From Malania oleifera (taxonomy: Eukaryota > Streptophyta > Magnoliopsida > Santalales > Ximeniaceae): a stretch of 64,000 nucleotides of DNA. The stretch covers positions 55,265,457 to 55,329,456 of the forward strand of contig NC_080420.1 of the NCBI RefSeq assembly GCF_029873635.1, in the 5' to 3' direction. Every line of letters starts with the position of its first letter. The first letter of the stretch is position 1. The position numbers were made by a program, and so were the translations under genes. Positions 48,901 through 58,889 of this stretch are shown here, in pieces. Below the pieces are notes generated by a model. It worked only from the letters and a program-made list of their open reading frames with translations, was not told the DNA's origin and did no database searches.

Positions 48901-51900
48901 GAAGACTTAAAAATTCAAGAAGTAAAAGATGAGAGTAAGGAATCAAGCTCATCTTTAGATGATAGCCCACTATATCAATCCGAATTACCAAAAGAATGGA
49001 AATTCGTAAGGAATCGCCCAAAGGATCAAATCATCAGTGAACCTTCACGACGGGTATCCACTAGGTCCTCATTGAAGAACATGTGTAATCATTGTGCGTT
49101 CCTATCTCAAGAGAAACCTAAGAACATAACTGAAGCATTAAATGATGACTCATGGATAGTAGCTATGCAAAAAGAGTTAAATCAATTTGAAAAAAATAGA
49201 ATTTGGAAGCTAGTTCATAGACCCACTAATCACTCAGTAATCGGTACCAAATGGGTATTTAGGAATAAGAAGGACGAGAACTGAATAGTAGTGTGCAACA
49301 AAACTAGACTGGTAGCTCAAGGTTACAATCAAGAAGAAGGAATAGATTACTTTGAGACCTTTGCTCCCGTAGCAAGAATGGAAGCAATTAGAATGCTACT
49401 AACCTATGCATCTTACAAAGACTTTAAACTTTATCAAAGGGATGTGAAAGGCGCATTCTTAAATAAATATATAAATGAAGAAGTATATGTAGCACAACCT
49501 CTAGGATTTGAGGATTTTCATTGCCCTAATCATGTGTTCAAACTAACAAAAGCCTTATATGGACTAAAACAAGCTCCTAGAGCTTGGTATGAGCAGCTAA
49601 GTGGCTTTTTGTTGGAAAATGGCTTTTTTAGAAGAAAAAAGGACAGCACACTGTTTATTCAGTCTAAATACAAAGATATGCTCATCATCCAAATATATGT
49701 GGATGATATCATCTTTGGTGCTACAAATGAAGATTTATGCAAAGATTTGCAAAATGCATGCAAGACGAGTTTGAGATGAGTATGATGGGCGAGCTGACAT
49801 ACTTCCTCGGTCTTCAAATCAAGCAAGCCAAAACTGGGACTTTCATAAATCAATCAAAGACTTGCTTAAGAAGTTTGATATAGAAGGTGAAAAATCATTG
49901 GGGACTCCAATGAGCACTTCTATAAGCCTTGACAAAAATGAGCAAGGAAAAGCAATAGATATGAATTACTATCAAGGCAAGATGGGAAGTCTGCTTTATT
50001 TGACAGCCAGTAGACCTGACATTATGTTCAGTGTCTACATGTGTGCTCGTTTTCAAGCAGCCCCTAAAGAATCTTACCAAATAGTCATCAAGAGAATATT
50101 AAGATACTTGATAGTTACTATTGACTTAAGTCTATGGTATCCTAAAAATACAGGCTTCGAGATGATCAACTATTTAGATGTGGATTATGCAGGATGCAAA
50201 ATTGATTGAAAAGTACTAGTGGTACTTGCCACTTTCTAGAAAGATCTCTTATGTCTTGATTCTCCAAGAAACAAAATTTCGTGGCACTATCTACTGCGGA
50301 AGCAAAATACGTGGCAGCAAGTAGCTGTTGTGCACAAACTCTTTATAGGAAACAACAGTTAAAGGACTTCAATTTGGAGTATTCGGCTGTACCTATAAAA
50401 TGTGAAAATACCAACACCATTAATATATCCAAAAATCTTATCTCTCATTCTAGAACCAAGCATATTGATATTAGACATCATTTTTTGAGAAATTATGTGC
50501 AAAAAGAGGATACCATACTTGAGTTTGTGAATACAAATGATCAATGAGCTGACATTTTTACAAAACCTCTTTCAGAGGATAGATTCATCTCTATAAGACG
50601 TGAACTAGGTTTATTGCATAGTAGAGAAGTAGTTTGAAGAGGAAAATTAGATGAGTGTTTTAGTATGCAAGTCCATAGTACTGAAGGTGTAGCGATCCCA
50701 AAAATTGTTATGCTTGATTAGGGATATATATATAATTTAATTAATTAATTTATTTTATTTTATTATTATTATTATTATTATTAATTTAATAATATTATAT
50801 TATATTATATATACCAATCCACCTAAATGATCAAAAGATCCTTTAGGAAGAAATTGTGAGATATAGAGAGCTCTTGCTCTCTCTCTCCAGCTCTACTCCG
50901 TCTCTCTCTCCTCCGCCCGTCTCCCTCTCTCTTCAATTTCTCCGATTGTCGGCCGATTGGAGAACGGAAAATACCCATGGGTTACATTCTCCACCACCGA
51001 CATTTTAACCGGAGTGGATTTATTGTAGGAGCATCGTAGGCTTCACTCCTAAGGTGAGCTAAGGGGAATAAACCATGTCAAGAATATTTATAATTTAACA
51101 GATTAAATTGTAATATGAAATTATAGGAATTATATACACGTTTTTTCTGAGTATTTTGGTATATGAAAATTGAATTTTGGATTATTATTATTATGAGTTA
51201 ATTAAATGAGTGTTTGTGAGCTTAGGGATTTTATAATAATTGTTATTTTAAAGTTGAACCGAATGAATTAAAGTATTTGATTTTTAGATTATTATAATAG
51301 ATTTTCTGAATGATTTGACCGGTTGAAATTATTAGTTTGAGTTGTTAAACATGTTTTGGTAAAGGATTAAAGTGAGTAGGGTTGGTTATCTCCGTTTTTC
51401 CTTTATATATATATATATTGAGTTAAATAAATGGTGGAGATAATTAAACCGGTATTTTCAGTAAAACAGATATCTGGTATAAATTTCCTATTTTCTAGTA
51501 GTTTATATAATTATAATTATTGAATAAATTGTGTGGTATGAGGTTTAATTATATTTTTACTGCATAATTGAATTCGAGTATTTTTGTAGTATTATCGTGA
51601 AAATGAGATTTAAACTATTTGATAGAAATATTGGAAATGTGTTGATATATATATTAATTTCTGGAATAGTTAAAAAGAATGCATGTATAGTAAATAATTA
51701 TTGTGGCATATAGACCACGAGTAGTTTTATCCAATTGCAAAGTATGGTTTAAGAACTCCGATGGATCATAGATCGTTCGGTACCATAGCTACAGTAATGA
51801 AGAGTTAGTGCAACCACACGTCTCGAGGAGAGTGTTGGTATTGAATAGTCGATTAAGCCAGTGAAGTGTAAAGTTCCCCCTGGTGTCTAGACCAGCATGG

Positions 51901-54900
51901 GAAGGCCAATCGTACTAGCAGAGATGGAGTATAGTTGACTTAACCTGGTGGAAGGCTGGTCAGGGTTAAGTCTAACCTACGGGCCGCACAACCCGTCATG
52001 GGGGGGAAGCATGTTGTTTATCCATTTAGGAGTGGGTTTTTATATTCATATTTGTAGATTTAACCAAAGTATAACAGAGTAGAGTATATGAAAACAGAGC
52101 ATATTTAACAGAGCATAAAAGAGCAAAGTATTCCAGAAATTACAATTCACAGAGTATAGTTGCAAAGTATTTACAGTACGCAGTCTATAGTTGCAAAAGT
52201 ATTAATAGCTTATAGTTTATAATATTTATATAGGTGTGAGTTATAGTTTGCATGTGAAAGTTATTTATAACAAAGTATTAAATGTATTTTATACTGTGGC
52301 ATTACATATGATTGGCGCGAGGAAAACTTTTCGCCCGAAGGCTTACTGAGTAAGGCGAGTGCCCTAATAGGTATCAGATGTAGTCACGCCAAAGTTAAAT
52401 GGGCAAGGTTATATAAGGTATCAGAGCAAAGGGGCACTACATGTTATGGGCTTGTAATCTCCCCAATTCTCAGGAACTCTCTCTTATAAATAATGGTGTA
52501 TGTGTAAGTATAGTCTATAAAATTACTAACAGTTGTTGTTGTTTATTAACAAATGGTTATTTTATACATACACTAAACTCATTGGCCACACACTGATGAT
52601 AATTTATTCCATCCTTACTGAGAAGTGTCTCACCCCATCATTATCAAATATTTTTCAAATGCCCTGTGGAGAAAGACGGGAATCAGAGTAGCGCTACGGA
52701 AGTGTGAGTGGGATTAGAAATAGTAGTTTAGATTAATAATTAAATTTGTTATTTTGAATTTATCTTAAAATTTCTAAGAATGTATTTGAATTTGTTATTG
52801 AAGATATTTTTGTAATAAAAGGTTTTTAGTACTCTGGTATATAAATATTGAGGTCTTCCGCTATATAATTATTTGGTATCAAAAATTTATTATTTTTAAA
52901 TAACACTCCGAGCCCCAGTTTTGGGTTCGGAGCGTTACAGAAGGTCAGGCGACTGACTATTTCAGGCACAATCAACTAACTCGCTACTGTTTGGTAAAAT
53001 TTCGAAGAAAACACACTCGTCAAGCGACTAAATCATCGAGCTTAGTCGACTGACTGACGGCGGTTTAAATAAGAACAATGCGTAAAAAAACCCTAACTCT
53101 CTCACCCTCAGTCTAATGACTCTATTCCTCTCCAAAACTCTCTCTTCTTCATCTAACAGTACTACCACACAAAAATTCTCCCGATTACACTTTGAAATAT
53201 TCCTTCCTACTTCATTCCCAACTGATTTTCAAGGATTTCACCATTCAATTTTTCCAAAAGTTATGCCAAGGACGAAAACCACAGCAAACCGAGCTTCTTT
53301 TTCTGGGAAAGATAACAGCAATAACATAAAGCAATGGCTTATGACTCCCCATGCCAAGCAACTATACCGGAACCATTTTCGATCCACTGAACCTATTTTC
53401 GATAAGGTCTTAGATACTACATTCTTTGAAGATGATTTTCCCGCCATTTTACATATGTTCAAAGCTTTAGGATGGGAAAGGTATATCACTTATCAGGCAA
53501 AGGGAGTGTATCCAAACTTGGTTAAGCTTTTCTATGCCAATATAATCAAAGGGGACACTGTGACCTCTACCCAAGTCATGGACAAACTGTTTGCCAGTAC
53601 TCCACAATCCTTAGCAACCATTCTGAATATCAAACGAGGAGAGTTTGATTGTCCATCTCTTGGTCAATCATGGATTATGGCTCAAGATTTCTCCCCTGAG
53701 GAATTTCTACCTCTGGTTATGTCTGATGATCCTGTCTACTTTGGTCATCCTCCCCTCTATAATCAACTGAACTTGCAAGCTCAAATCTTACAAAAGTTCA
53801 TTACTTACAATATTTTGCCTAGGGTAAGATCACACGACCACGTTTCCTATCTGGATTGCTTTGTAATGTGGTGCCTGCTTAGAGGAAAAAAGCTTGACTT
53901 GTCAAGCTTAATTCTGAAATGGATGATTTCTAGAGAAGAAGCTTGTAGAGTAATTCTTCCATATGGCGAAGTTCTGAACCTTGTCTTTGCACATCTCGGC
54001 GTAGCCACTCCATCCACATTGTTCATTAAGCGAACCCATTATGACATCTTTTCTTCTACTACACTTAAGCAAATGGGATATGAGCGACACAATCAAGGGT
54101 GGTTTCCAAAATATGGTCGGCGGCAACGACAAGCTCCCGAACCTCAGTAACCTGTTCAGAAACCAGCTCAACAACCTGCTCCTCCGGCAGATGACACCCC
54201 TTCCTGGTTTATCGCTTATCAGCAACAAATCACTAATCTTCGTGATGAAGTTCGTACAGGCATTAACTCACTCCAAGCACACTACACTTCTCTGGATCAA
54301 AGGCTTGGATGGATTGAACAACATATGGTCGGTTCATCTTCTTCACGCGGTAAGGCTCCTATGGAGACTAGCTCTGAAGAGAATGAAGATGATGAAAGTG
54401 AAGAGGACAATGAAGAAGAAACTGATGGTGTAGATGATGCTTAGATATTTTCTTAGCTTAAACAATCTTTGGTTGTAATATTTGAATCTAATATTACTCT
54501 TTTCTATCTTTCTTATGTTTTTATGCTTTTTCACATGTTATTTTGGTTCTTATTGACTATTTTATTATGCATGATGAATACTAGCTATCTGTTTTGATGA
54601 TTTGGCTCAATGCATTAGACATTGTGTATATTTTTTTATACTTCTCTTTTTGATTGATGTCAAAAGGGGGAAAAGTTTGGGCAAAATTAAGGCAAAACTA
54701 AGTTTAAGTTTGTTCACCACTGAGCATGCAAAAGGTTATGCAGACGCAAACTGAGCATGAATGCATGATAAAATGAATCTGCTAATGATGAAATGATATA
54801 ATGATATTAGCTTTATTCTATACATGGCTTAATTTTTTCTTCATGAATGAATTTCAAATTTTATTGCAAATGACGTATGTTTCATTCAGAGGACGTTAAA

Positions 54901-57900
54901 GTTATATTTATGATGATATCATGATATATGATCATTGAGTTAATATGAATAATGGCATGCTTTACAAATATCGTTAAAATTATGCTTATTGCAAGGGGAA
55001 AAGCCTTATTAAGGCTTACTCATTTTTGCACTTTATTTGTCATCATCAAAAAGGGGGAGATTGTTGGCCTAACAAAGCTTAATCTTCTTTTGATGATAAC
55101 AAATCAATGGTACTGAACTTGTTTGTTTAAGTAAAGTTTCAGGACTCAAATGCTTTCATAAGACCAAGATTGAGTATTGGACGAACTTGAATAAAGCTCG
55201 TGCTTAAAGTCACAAGGAATGATGAAGTCAAAATATATTGAAGATGACATTTCAAGCTGGATATAAAGAGCAAGCCAAAGCATGAAGATTTAGTTCTTAA
55301 GATAGAGTTATCGTACATAAGTATCATGTAAGTACTTCAACAATTCAATATTGATGCATGAAGCTCTTAGGAAATATCATTGACTTAGAGACCTAATTTT
55401 AAAATCATGGAAAATAATTTCATAAAGTCTTACTTACGTTTTTCAAAGATCAAAGTAAAAGATTTGAAATCAAATTTTGAAAAACATTGAAGTTGCAAGC
55501 AGGACAGGCAACTGATGAATCTTCATCAGGCGACTGACATTTTTGTTGATAATTTTTTAAGCAAACAAAACTAAGACAGGCGACTGACCTGTAAAGCCCA
55601 ATTGACTGACTCTTCCCTGTGTTTTCAAAATATGCTGAACTTAAAAGCTCAAGCGACCGACCTTCGGGGCATAGTCGACTGAGGTTTATGTTTTAACTTT
55701 AAAACAGAGTTGGGAAAGTCTCCAAAATTGATTTCTTGGGCTCCAAACTTAAAAGAAACTTGGGAAAAAAGGTAGGAAACTTTATTACTCTATATATACT
55801 TGATATTTTCAAAAATTAGGGCAACTCACAATTCGCATACAAATTGTATTTTTGAAATCATATTGCTGAAAGTATTCTGAAAGAGTTGTTGTGCCTCTAC
55901 TGAAATTTCAACTGATATTCTGATTCAATCTCTCAATCTATTCACTCCTAAATCAGAACTCTAGTGATATTCTTCTGAGCTTCATCTTATATATTGTTTA
56001 TTGATTGATGTATACTAAATTTCAATTGTACAAATCTGCTCTAACTGAGAGTGTTTCTTGTACGAACAAAGTTATTTTTTGGTTTTTTGTTTGTTCGACA
56101 ATTTAGGATTGTTAGATCGTTGCCTAGCAAGAAGGGATTCTCGTTAGGGAGGCGAACTCTACCTTTGAGGTAGAAAGGTTGTAACTTCACCTAGTAACGA
56201 AGTTGGGAAAAGGAAAATTCTCACAGCATGTTGCTTAGGGCAAGGACATAGGCCATCGGCCGAACCTTGTAAAAATCTGGTCTTCAACTCTTCTTCCCTT
56301 AATCTCTTTACTTTATTGCAAACATATAATCTGCGTGCATGATTATTTGGTCATTGAAAATTTGCTGCATATTGGAAGTTTTTCTGAAATACTGATTTTG
56401 TTTATCTTTGAAATCAAGAAACTATTTTGGATGTTTGATTGGATAAATTCTGAATATTGAAATTTGAGAACACAGCTGGGATAAACATTGTGTATTTAAT
56501 TATCTTATTGAAGATAAAATACAGAGTATTTAAGATCAAATTTCTGAAAGTCTATCTTGATATTTTTCATTGAAATATACAGTTGATCTTACCTATCGTT
56601 TATCCATAGAAGAATTGATATTAGAAGTTGGGTTGTGATATTATTGGTATTGTGATTGTAATCAAGTTAAATTGAAAAGGGATTGTGTGAATATAGTCAT
56701 AATAAATTGAAAAAGGTTATACTTAACTAAAGAAATTTTTGAAAACCCAATTCACCCCCTCACCCCATCTCTTGGGAAGTACACGTTTAATCTCAGATCC
56801 ATCTTTCTCTATAATGTTAAAACATTTAATCAGACTGGCAATATTAGCATATTTTAGTTCATGCAAAACTGCAATGGCACAACAAGAATGAGATAATCTT
56901 ACATACATAAATGCACAAAGGGTCCAGATTCATACAGCTGGACCTTACACAACAAAAATTATAACTTCTCTATTTATTTTGAGTTTTGATATTCAATTTA
57001 TTGAAAAAAAAAAAAAAGATCTTAAAGAAGAGGCAAAAGTGTACTTGTCCTATCTAATGTTGTAACTTGTAATCTCTTTTTCTTCTTCCTCAATATATTT
57101 CTTTTCTATCAAAAAAAATAGTAAAATATAAAGAGGCATGGGGAGGAATCATGTCCATGTCATTGTGCATAACATACTGAGAGTACCAACATACTGTGTA
57201 TTTGCTTCTTTGTGCAATTTCAAAGGGGTGGTTAATTTTGTGTGGGCCTCTAGAATACTTAACAATATTTGGTTATATTGGTCCAAAGACATTCCCTCGT
57301 CCATCATTATGCCATGATATCCATATCATATAAAGCTTTCACACTTAAAATTACAAGGTAAGTTAAACATAGTACATGTGCTTTTATGTTCAGTGCCAAC
57401 CAAAAATAAAACAAACAGGCCAATGCCATAGTCAATAATTAGGAGAAATCTCATTCAATGGACTAAGGCCCCAAATTTAACAAAATAAACAATTCAAGAA
57501 AAAACTAATCTTAAAAACTAGAGCAAAATAAAATAAACCAACCTCAGTCTAAGTGTATTAAACATATTTTTAACAATATTAGAAGTCTCTATTCAGTTCA
57601 ACTGTCTTGGTAACTTTTATCATCAACCAAGGATTCTGCTCTTATATTATATTTTTATTTCTTACATTTTTCTTTTACAGGGATTTCCTAGAATAGAAGA
57701 AAACTTAAAAGGAGATAGCAAGGAAAATATACAGCCAGCAATAATCAGGAGTCATCTACATACCTTCAGGAGGCTGAGCTAACTTCCGGTTCTGGGCAGA
57801 CATCATTTCTTTCTTCAGTTGAGTCAATATGTCCTCCATGGTGTATTCCCTTTGCCAATTAGCAAGCATAGGGAAAAGACTTGGTTCAACCTAGTAATTT

Positions 57901-58091
57901 CACACGCCATGAGCATATTTGCAGCAAATAATGATACAACAGTTCTTGTGAGCAAAATTACCTACCACTCCTGTTTCCTGATTGACACAGGTCATGTTTA
58001 TCCGGGTTTGGAACCTTACAGTTGGTTGATTATCCGGATAATCCTTGCCACAGAAAAGTTTCAACTGGTAGATGCGCCCTTCATGGACAGT
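42886..58091 (-). CDS. UEV1: Ubiquitin E2 variant UEV1 (Mms2-like), last three exons; 5' exons outside window
   Basis: Minus-strand exons 58091-57966, 57890-57764 and 42944-42886 join in phase to 103 residues plus stop. The first gives [39 protein letters not shown]; the second [40 protein letters not shown]; the third the tail [22 protein letters not shown] proteins keep the E2 fold but lack the catalytic Cys. They pair with Ubc13 to build Lys63-linked ubiquitin chains in DNA damage tolerance and signalling. The CCIL end resembles the CaaX-like tail of plant UEV1A/B forms, suggesting prenylation and membrane association. The intron before the last exon is 14,819 bp because a Sirevirus sits in it. 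About the first 50 residues should lie beyond 64000. Confidence 0.92.
42945..43969 (-). other. UEV1 last intron, part downstream of the Sirevirus
   Basis: AT-rich intron sequence. A 126-codon plus-strand frame at 43313-43693 has no recognisable domain and is probably chance. The words GAATTTGGATTTGTGTGG and CCACCTAAACCCAAATGC near 43445-43525 form an imperfect inverted repeat that could be an old MITE. Confidence 0.5.
43970..45704 (+). repeat. 5' LTR of the Sirevirus
   Basis: Starts TGTTAGCCTAACAAGAC, ends CACATTTAATCTCA. U3 holds repeated AGGCGACTGA/AGCGACCGACC words (44400-44590); a TATA-like CTATATATAC lies at 44698-44707. Differs from the 3' LTR by scattered substitutions and small indels, densest near the start. 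A poly(C) run is near the end (45660-45673). Confidence 0.9.
45705..45719 (+). promoter_or_regulatory. Primer-binding site of the Sirevirus
   Basis: ATTGGTATCAGAGCC directly after the 5' LTR; initiator tRNA-Met site. Confidence 0.88.
45765..47610 (+). pseudogene. Sirevirus gag remnant
   Basis: Begins ATGGCACACGTAAGTG and reads [13 protein letters not shown] before a TAG. The gag core ([51 protein letters not shown]) is split by further stops and a frameshift near 46273. Two CCHC knuckles are present. The one at 46645-46686 is [14 protein letters not shown], with the zinc-binding His changed to Asp. The one at 47409-47450 is [14 protein letters not shown], intact. Between them is a Ser/Glu/Asp-rich, partly coiled-coil region (46720-47090). 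Gag should form the particle and bind RNA. Confidence 0.85.
47611..50637 (+). pseudogene. Sirevirus pol remnant (protease, integrase, RT, RNase H)
   Basis: Protease motif [10 protein letters not shown] is at 47618. The pre-integrase domain [14 protein letters not shown] is followed by [10 protein letters not shown], where the first Cys of the CxxC pair is Phe. Integrase has HLDLFGP (first Asp), then [10 protein letters not shown] where the second catalytic Asp is Gly, then [10 protein letters not shown] (Glu present). RT has [17 protein letters not shown] and [10 protein letters not shown] (about 49695). RNase H has [14 protein letters not shown], and the end is [15 protein letters not shown]...REVV. 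Stops include TGA at 49282 and frameshifts near 48150-48290 and 49770-49860. Order and motifs are those of Copia pol. This copy looks unable to move by itself. Confidence 0.9.
50688..52939 (+). mobile_element. Gypsy-type solo LTR nested in the Sirevirus
   Basis: Starts TGTAGCGATCCCAAAAATTG and ends TTGGGTTCGGAGCGTTACA, with a perfect GAAGG duplication at 50683-50687 and 52940-52944. 2252 bp, with no primer-binding site or coding, so a solo LTR. Its end and internal blocks resemble the LTR tail at 4280-4339 and the inverted fragment at 4591-6560, so all three belong to one broad group (Tekay/Del-like by length and ends, a tentative call). It contains (TTA)n and TATA runs near 50740-50810 and a (CT)n stretch near 50870-50935. 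Confidence 0.88.
52945..53115 (+). promoter_or_regulatory. Pol to env-like intergenic segment with LTR-like motifs
   Basis: Contains AGGCGACTGAC (52946), CAAGCGACTAA (53018) and TTAGTCGACTGACTGACGG (53042), the same type of words that repeat in this element's LTR U3. A TATA-like TTTAAATAAG (53064-53073) lies about 45 bp before the first ATG of the env-like ORF. This suggests, without proving, a separate promoter. Confidence 0.35.
53116..54444 (+). CDS. Sirevirus env-like / additional ORF, with one internal stop
   Basis: A 344-codon open frame (53116-54150) ends in TAA but continues in the same frame for 97 more codons to TAG at 54442-54444. The likely start is Met50 (53263, [13 protein letters not shown]), since such proteins often begin MPRTK-like; the upstream part is Ser/Phe-rich and may be leader. 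The core (about 100-300: [46 protein letters not shown]) resembles the putative plant transposon protein domain seen in extra ORFs of plant retroelements. Past the stop come a Pro/Gln-rich linker, a possible coiled coil ([20 protein letters not shown]) and an acidic tail. Function is unknown; I see no convincing transmembrane envelope structure. It is far better preserved than gag-pol of the same copy. Confidence 0.75.
54661..54676 (+). other. Extra polypurine tract
   Basis: CAAAAGGGGGAAAAG about 390 bp before the 3' LTR resembles the true tract at 55049-55061. Multiple polypurine tracts upstream of the 3' LTR are reported for Sireviruses. Confidence 0.5.
55049..55061 (+). promoter_or_regulatory. 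Polypurine tract of the Sirevirus
   Basis: AAAAGGGGGAGAT directly abuts the 3' LTR; the site where plus-strand DNA synthesis is primed. Confidence 0.88.
55062..56795 (+). repeat. 3' LTR of the Sirevirus
   Basis: Starts TGTTGGCCTAACAAAGC and ends CACGTTTAATCTCA, followed by GATCC. Nearly the same length as the 5' LTR and collinear with it. Confidence 0.9.
56796..57763 (-). other. UEV1 last intron, part upstream of the Sirevirus
   Basis: AT-rich intron. A segment at 57055-57121 (TTCTTCCTCAATATATTTC then TCTATCAAAAAAAA) looks like the 3' tail of a LINE on the plus strand. Confidence 0.5.
57764..57890 (-). CDS. UEV1: UEV1 penultimate exon
   Basis: Acceptor TTACTAG, donor GTATGT. Encodes [20 protein letters not shown] through RKLAQPPEG. 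If the intron is retained, translation stops after Gly-Met at TAG (57758-57756), giving a form without the CCIL tail. Confidence 0.95.
57966..58091 (-). CDS. UEV1: UEV1 internal exon (E2-like core)
   Basis: Acceptor ATTTGTCAG, donor GTAGGT; 42 full codons. The exon begins at the conserved [14 protein letters not shown] strand and ends QETGV. Confidence 0.95.
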
Positions 58092-58880
58092 CTGACAAAT
58101 AGCATTAAAACAGTAAACAACTGTGATAACCAACCAAAAGTTACGTTCTAAAATTATGCATTGAAAACACATACCATACAAAACCGAGTTGACGTCCCAA
58201 ACACAAAAAACAGAAAATAAATAAATAAAATAAACAAAATAAACAAACACAGCCAAAAGAAATTTCTCTTATTCTCTTCTGCTCCCTTCACACAAGTTCC
58301 CTAGTTTTGACCTAAACCCCAAACAGTAGGGACAAGATTCATGCTGATGTTTGTAATTCAGGGTGTCCTAAAATATATGTTGGAGCGTCCTCCAGGTCAC
58401 TAAAGAAGCTAACTTACAGAAGGATTCCTTCTTTTCATCAGAGAGAAAGGCTTCAATTCCATGGCTTTAGTAATTGGTTCTAAATATATAGAAAATTGAA
58501 GCAGAGGATGAACGTTATTTTTTTTATATAGGGAAAAAAATACAAAAGAGAGGGCAAGTCTTCCTCCTTTGTAGATAATAATAGACAAGATATCATCACA
58601 AAAATAAAAACATAACAAAAGTACATCAAAACAGGTCTCCAATCATGTTGGAAGTCACCGAAGGAAGTGCATCAATAACTCCAAAAGAAAATACTCAAAG
58701 CGAACCTAAGAACACCCTATCCCAAAGCATAACATGATTATTGAGTTCCACCGAAGATGTTGAAATATGTGCAAATATTTGTTAATGTTGTACACGCATA
58801 GTGAACATGATGAAATATTGACATATTAAGTCGTTTATTCATCATCCAAATATTTCATGTTATTTCTTTTTAGATAAGAA
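58092..58880 (-). other. UEV1 intron sequence, no clear content
   Basis: Upstream of the exon ending at 58091 (minus strand). No further UEV1 exon is recognisable here or to the right edge, so the next exon is probably outside the window. Confidence 0.45.
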
Positions 58881-58889
58881 ATTTTGTTA

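Larger units (their letters stand above)
43970..56795 (+). mobile_element. Sirevirus-type Ty1/Copia retrotransposon, complete with env-like ORF
   Basis: LTRs 43970-45704 and 55062-56795 (1735 and 1734 bp), both TG...CA. Primer-binding site 45705, gag-pol remnant 45765-50637, extra env-like ORF 53116-54444, and polypurine tract AAAAAGGGGGAGA at 55049-55061. Flanks GATCA and GATCC match at 4 of 5. The CATCATCAAAAAGGGGGAGAT tract, the LTR motif GGCGAGGACGTAGGC and the extra ORF are hallmarks of the Sirevirus (SIRE/Maximus) lineage. A 2252-bp Gypsy-type solo LTR lies between pol and the env-like ORF; without it and its extra duplication copy the element is about 10.6 kb. It sits antisense in the last UEV1 intron. 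Confidence 0.92.
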
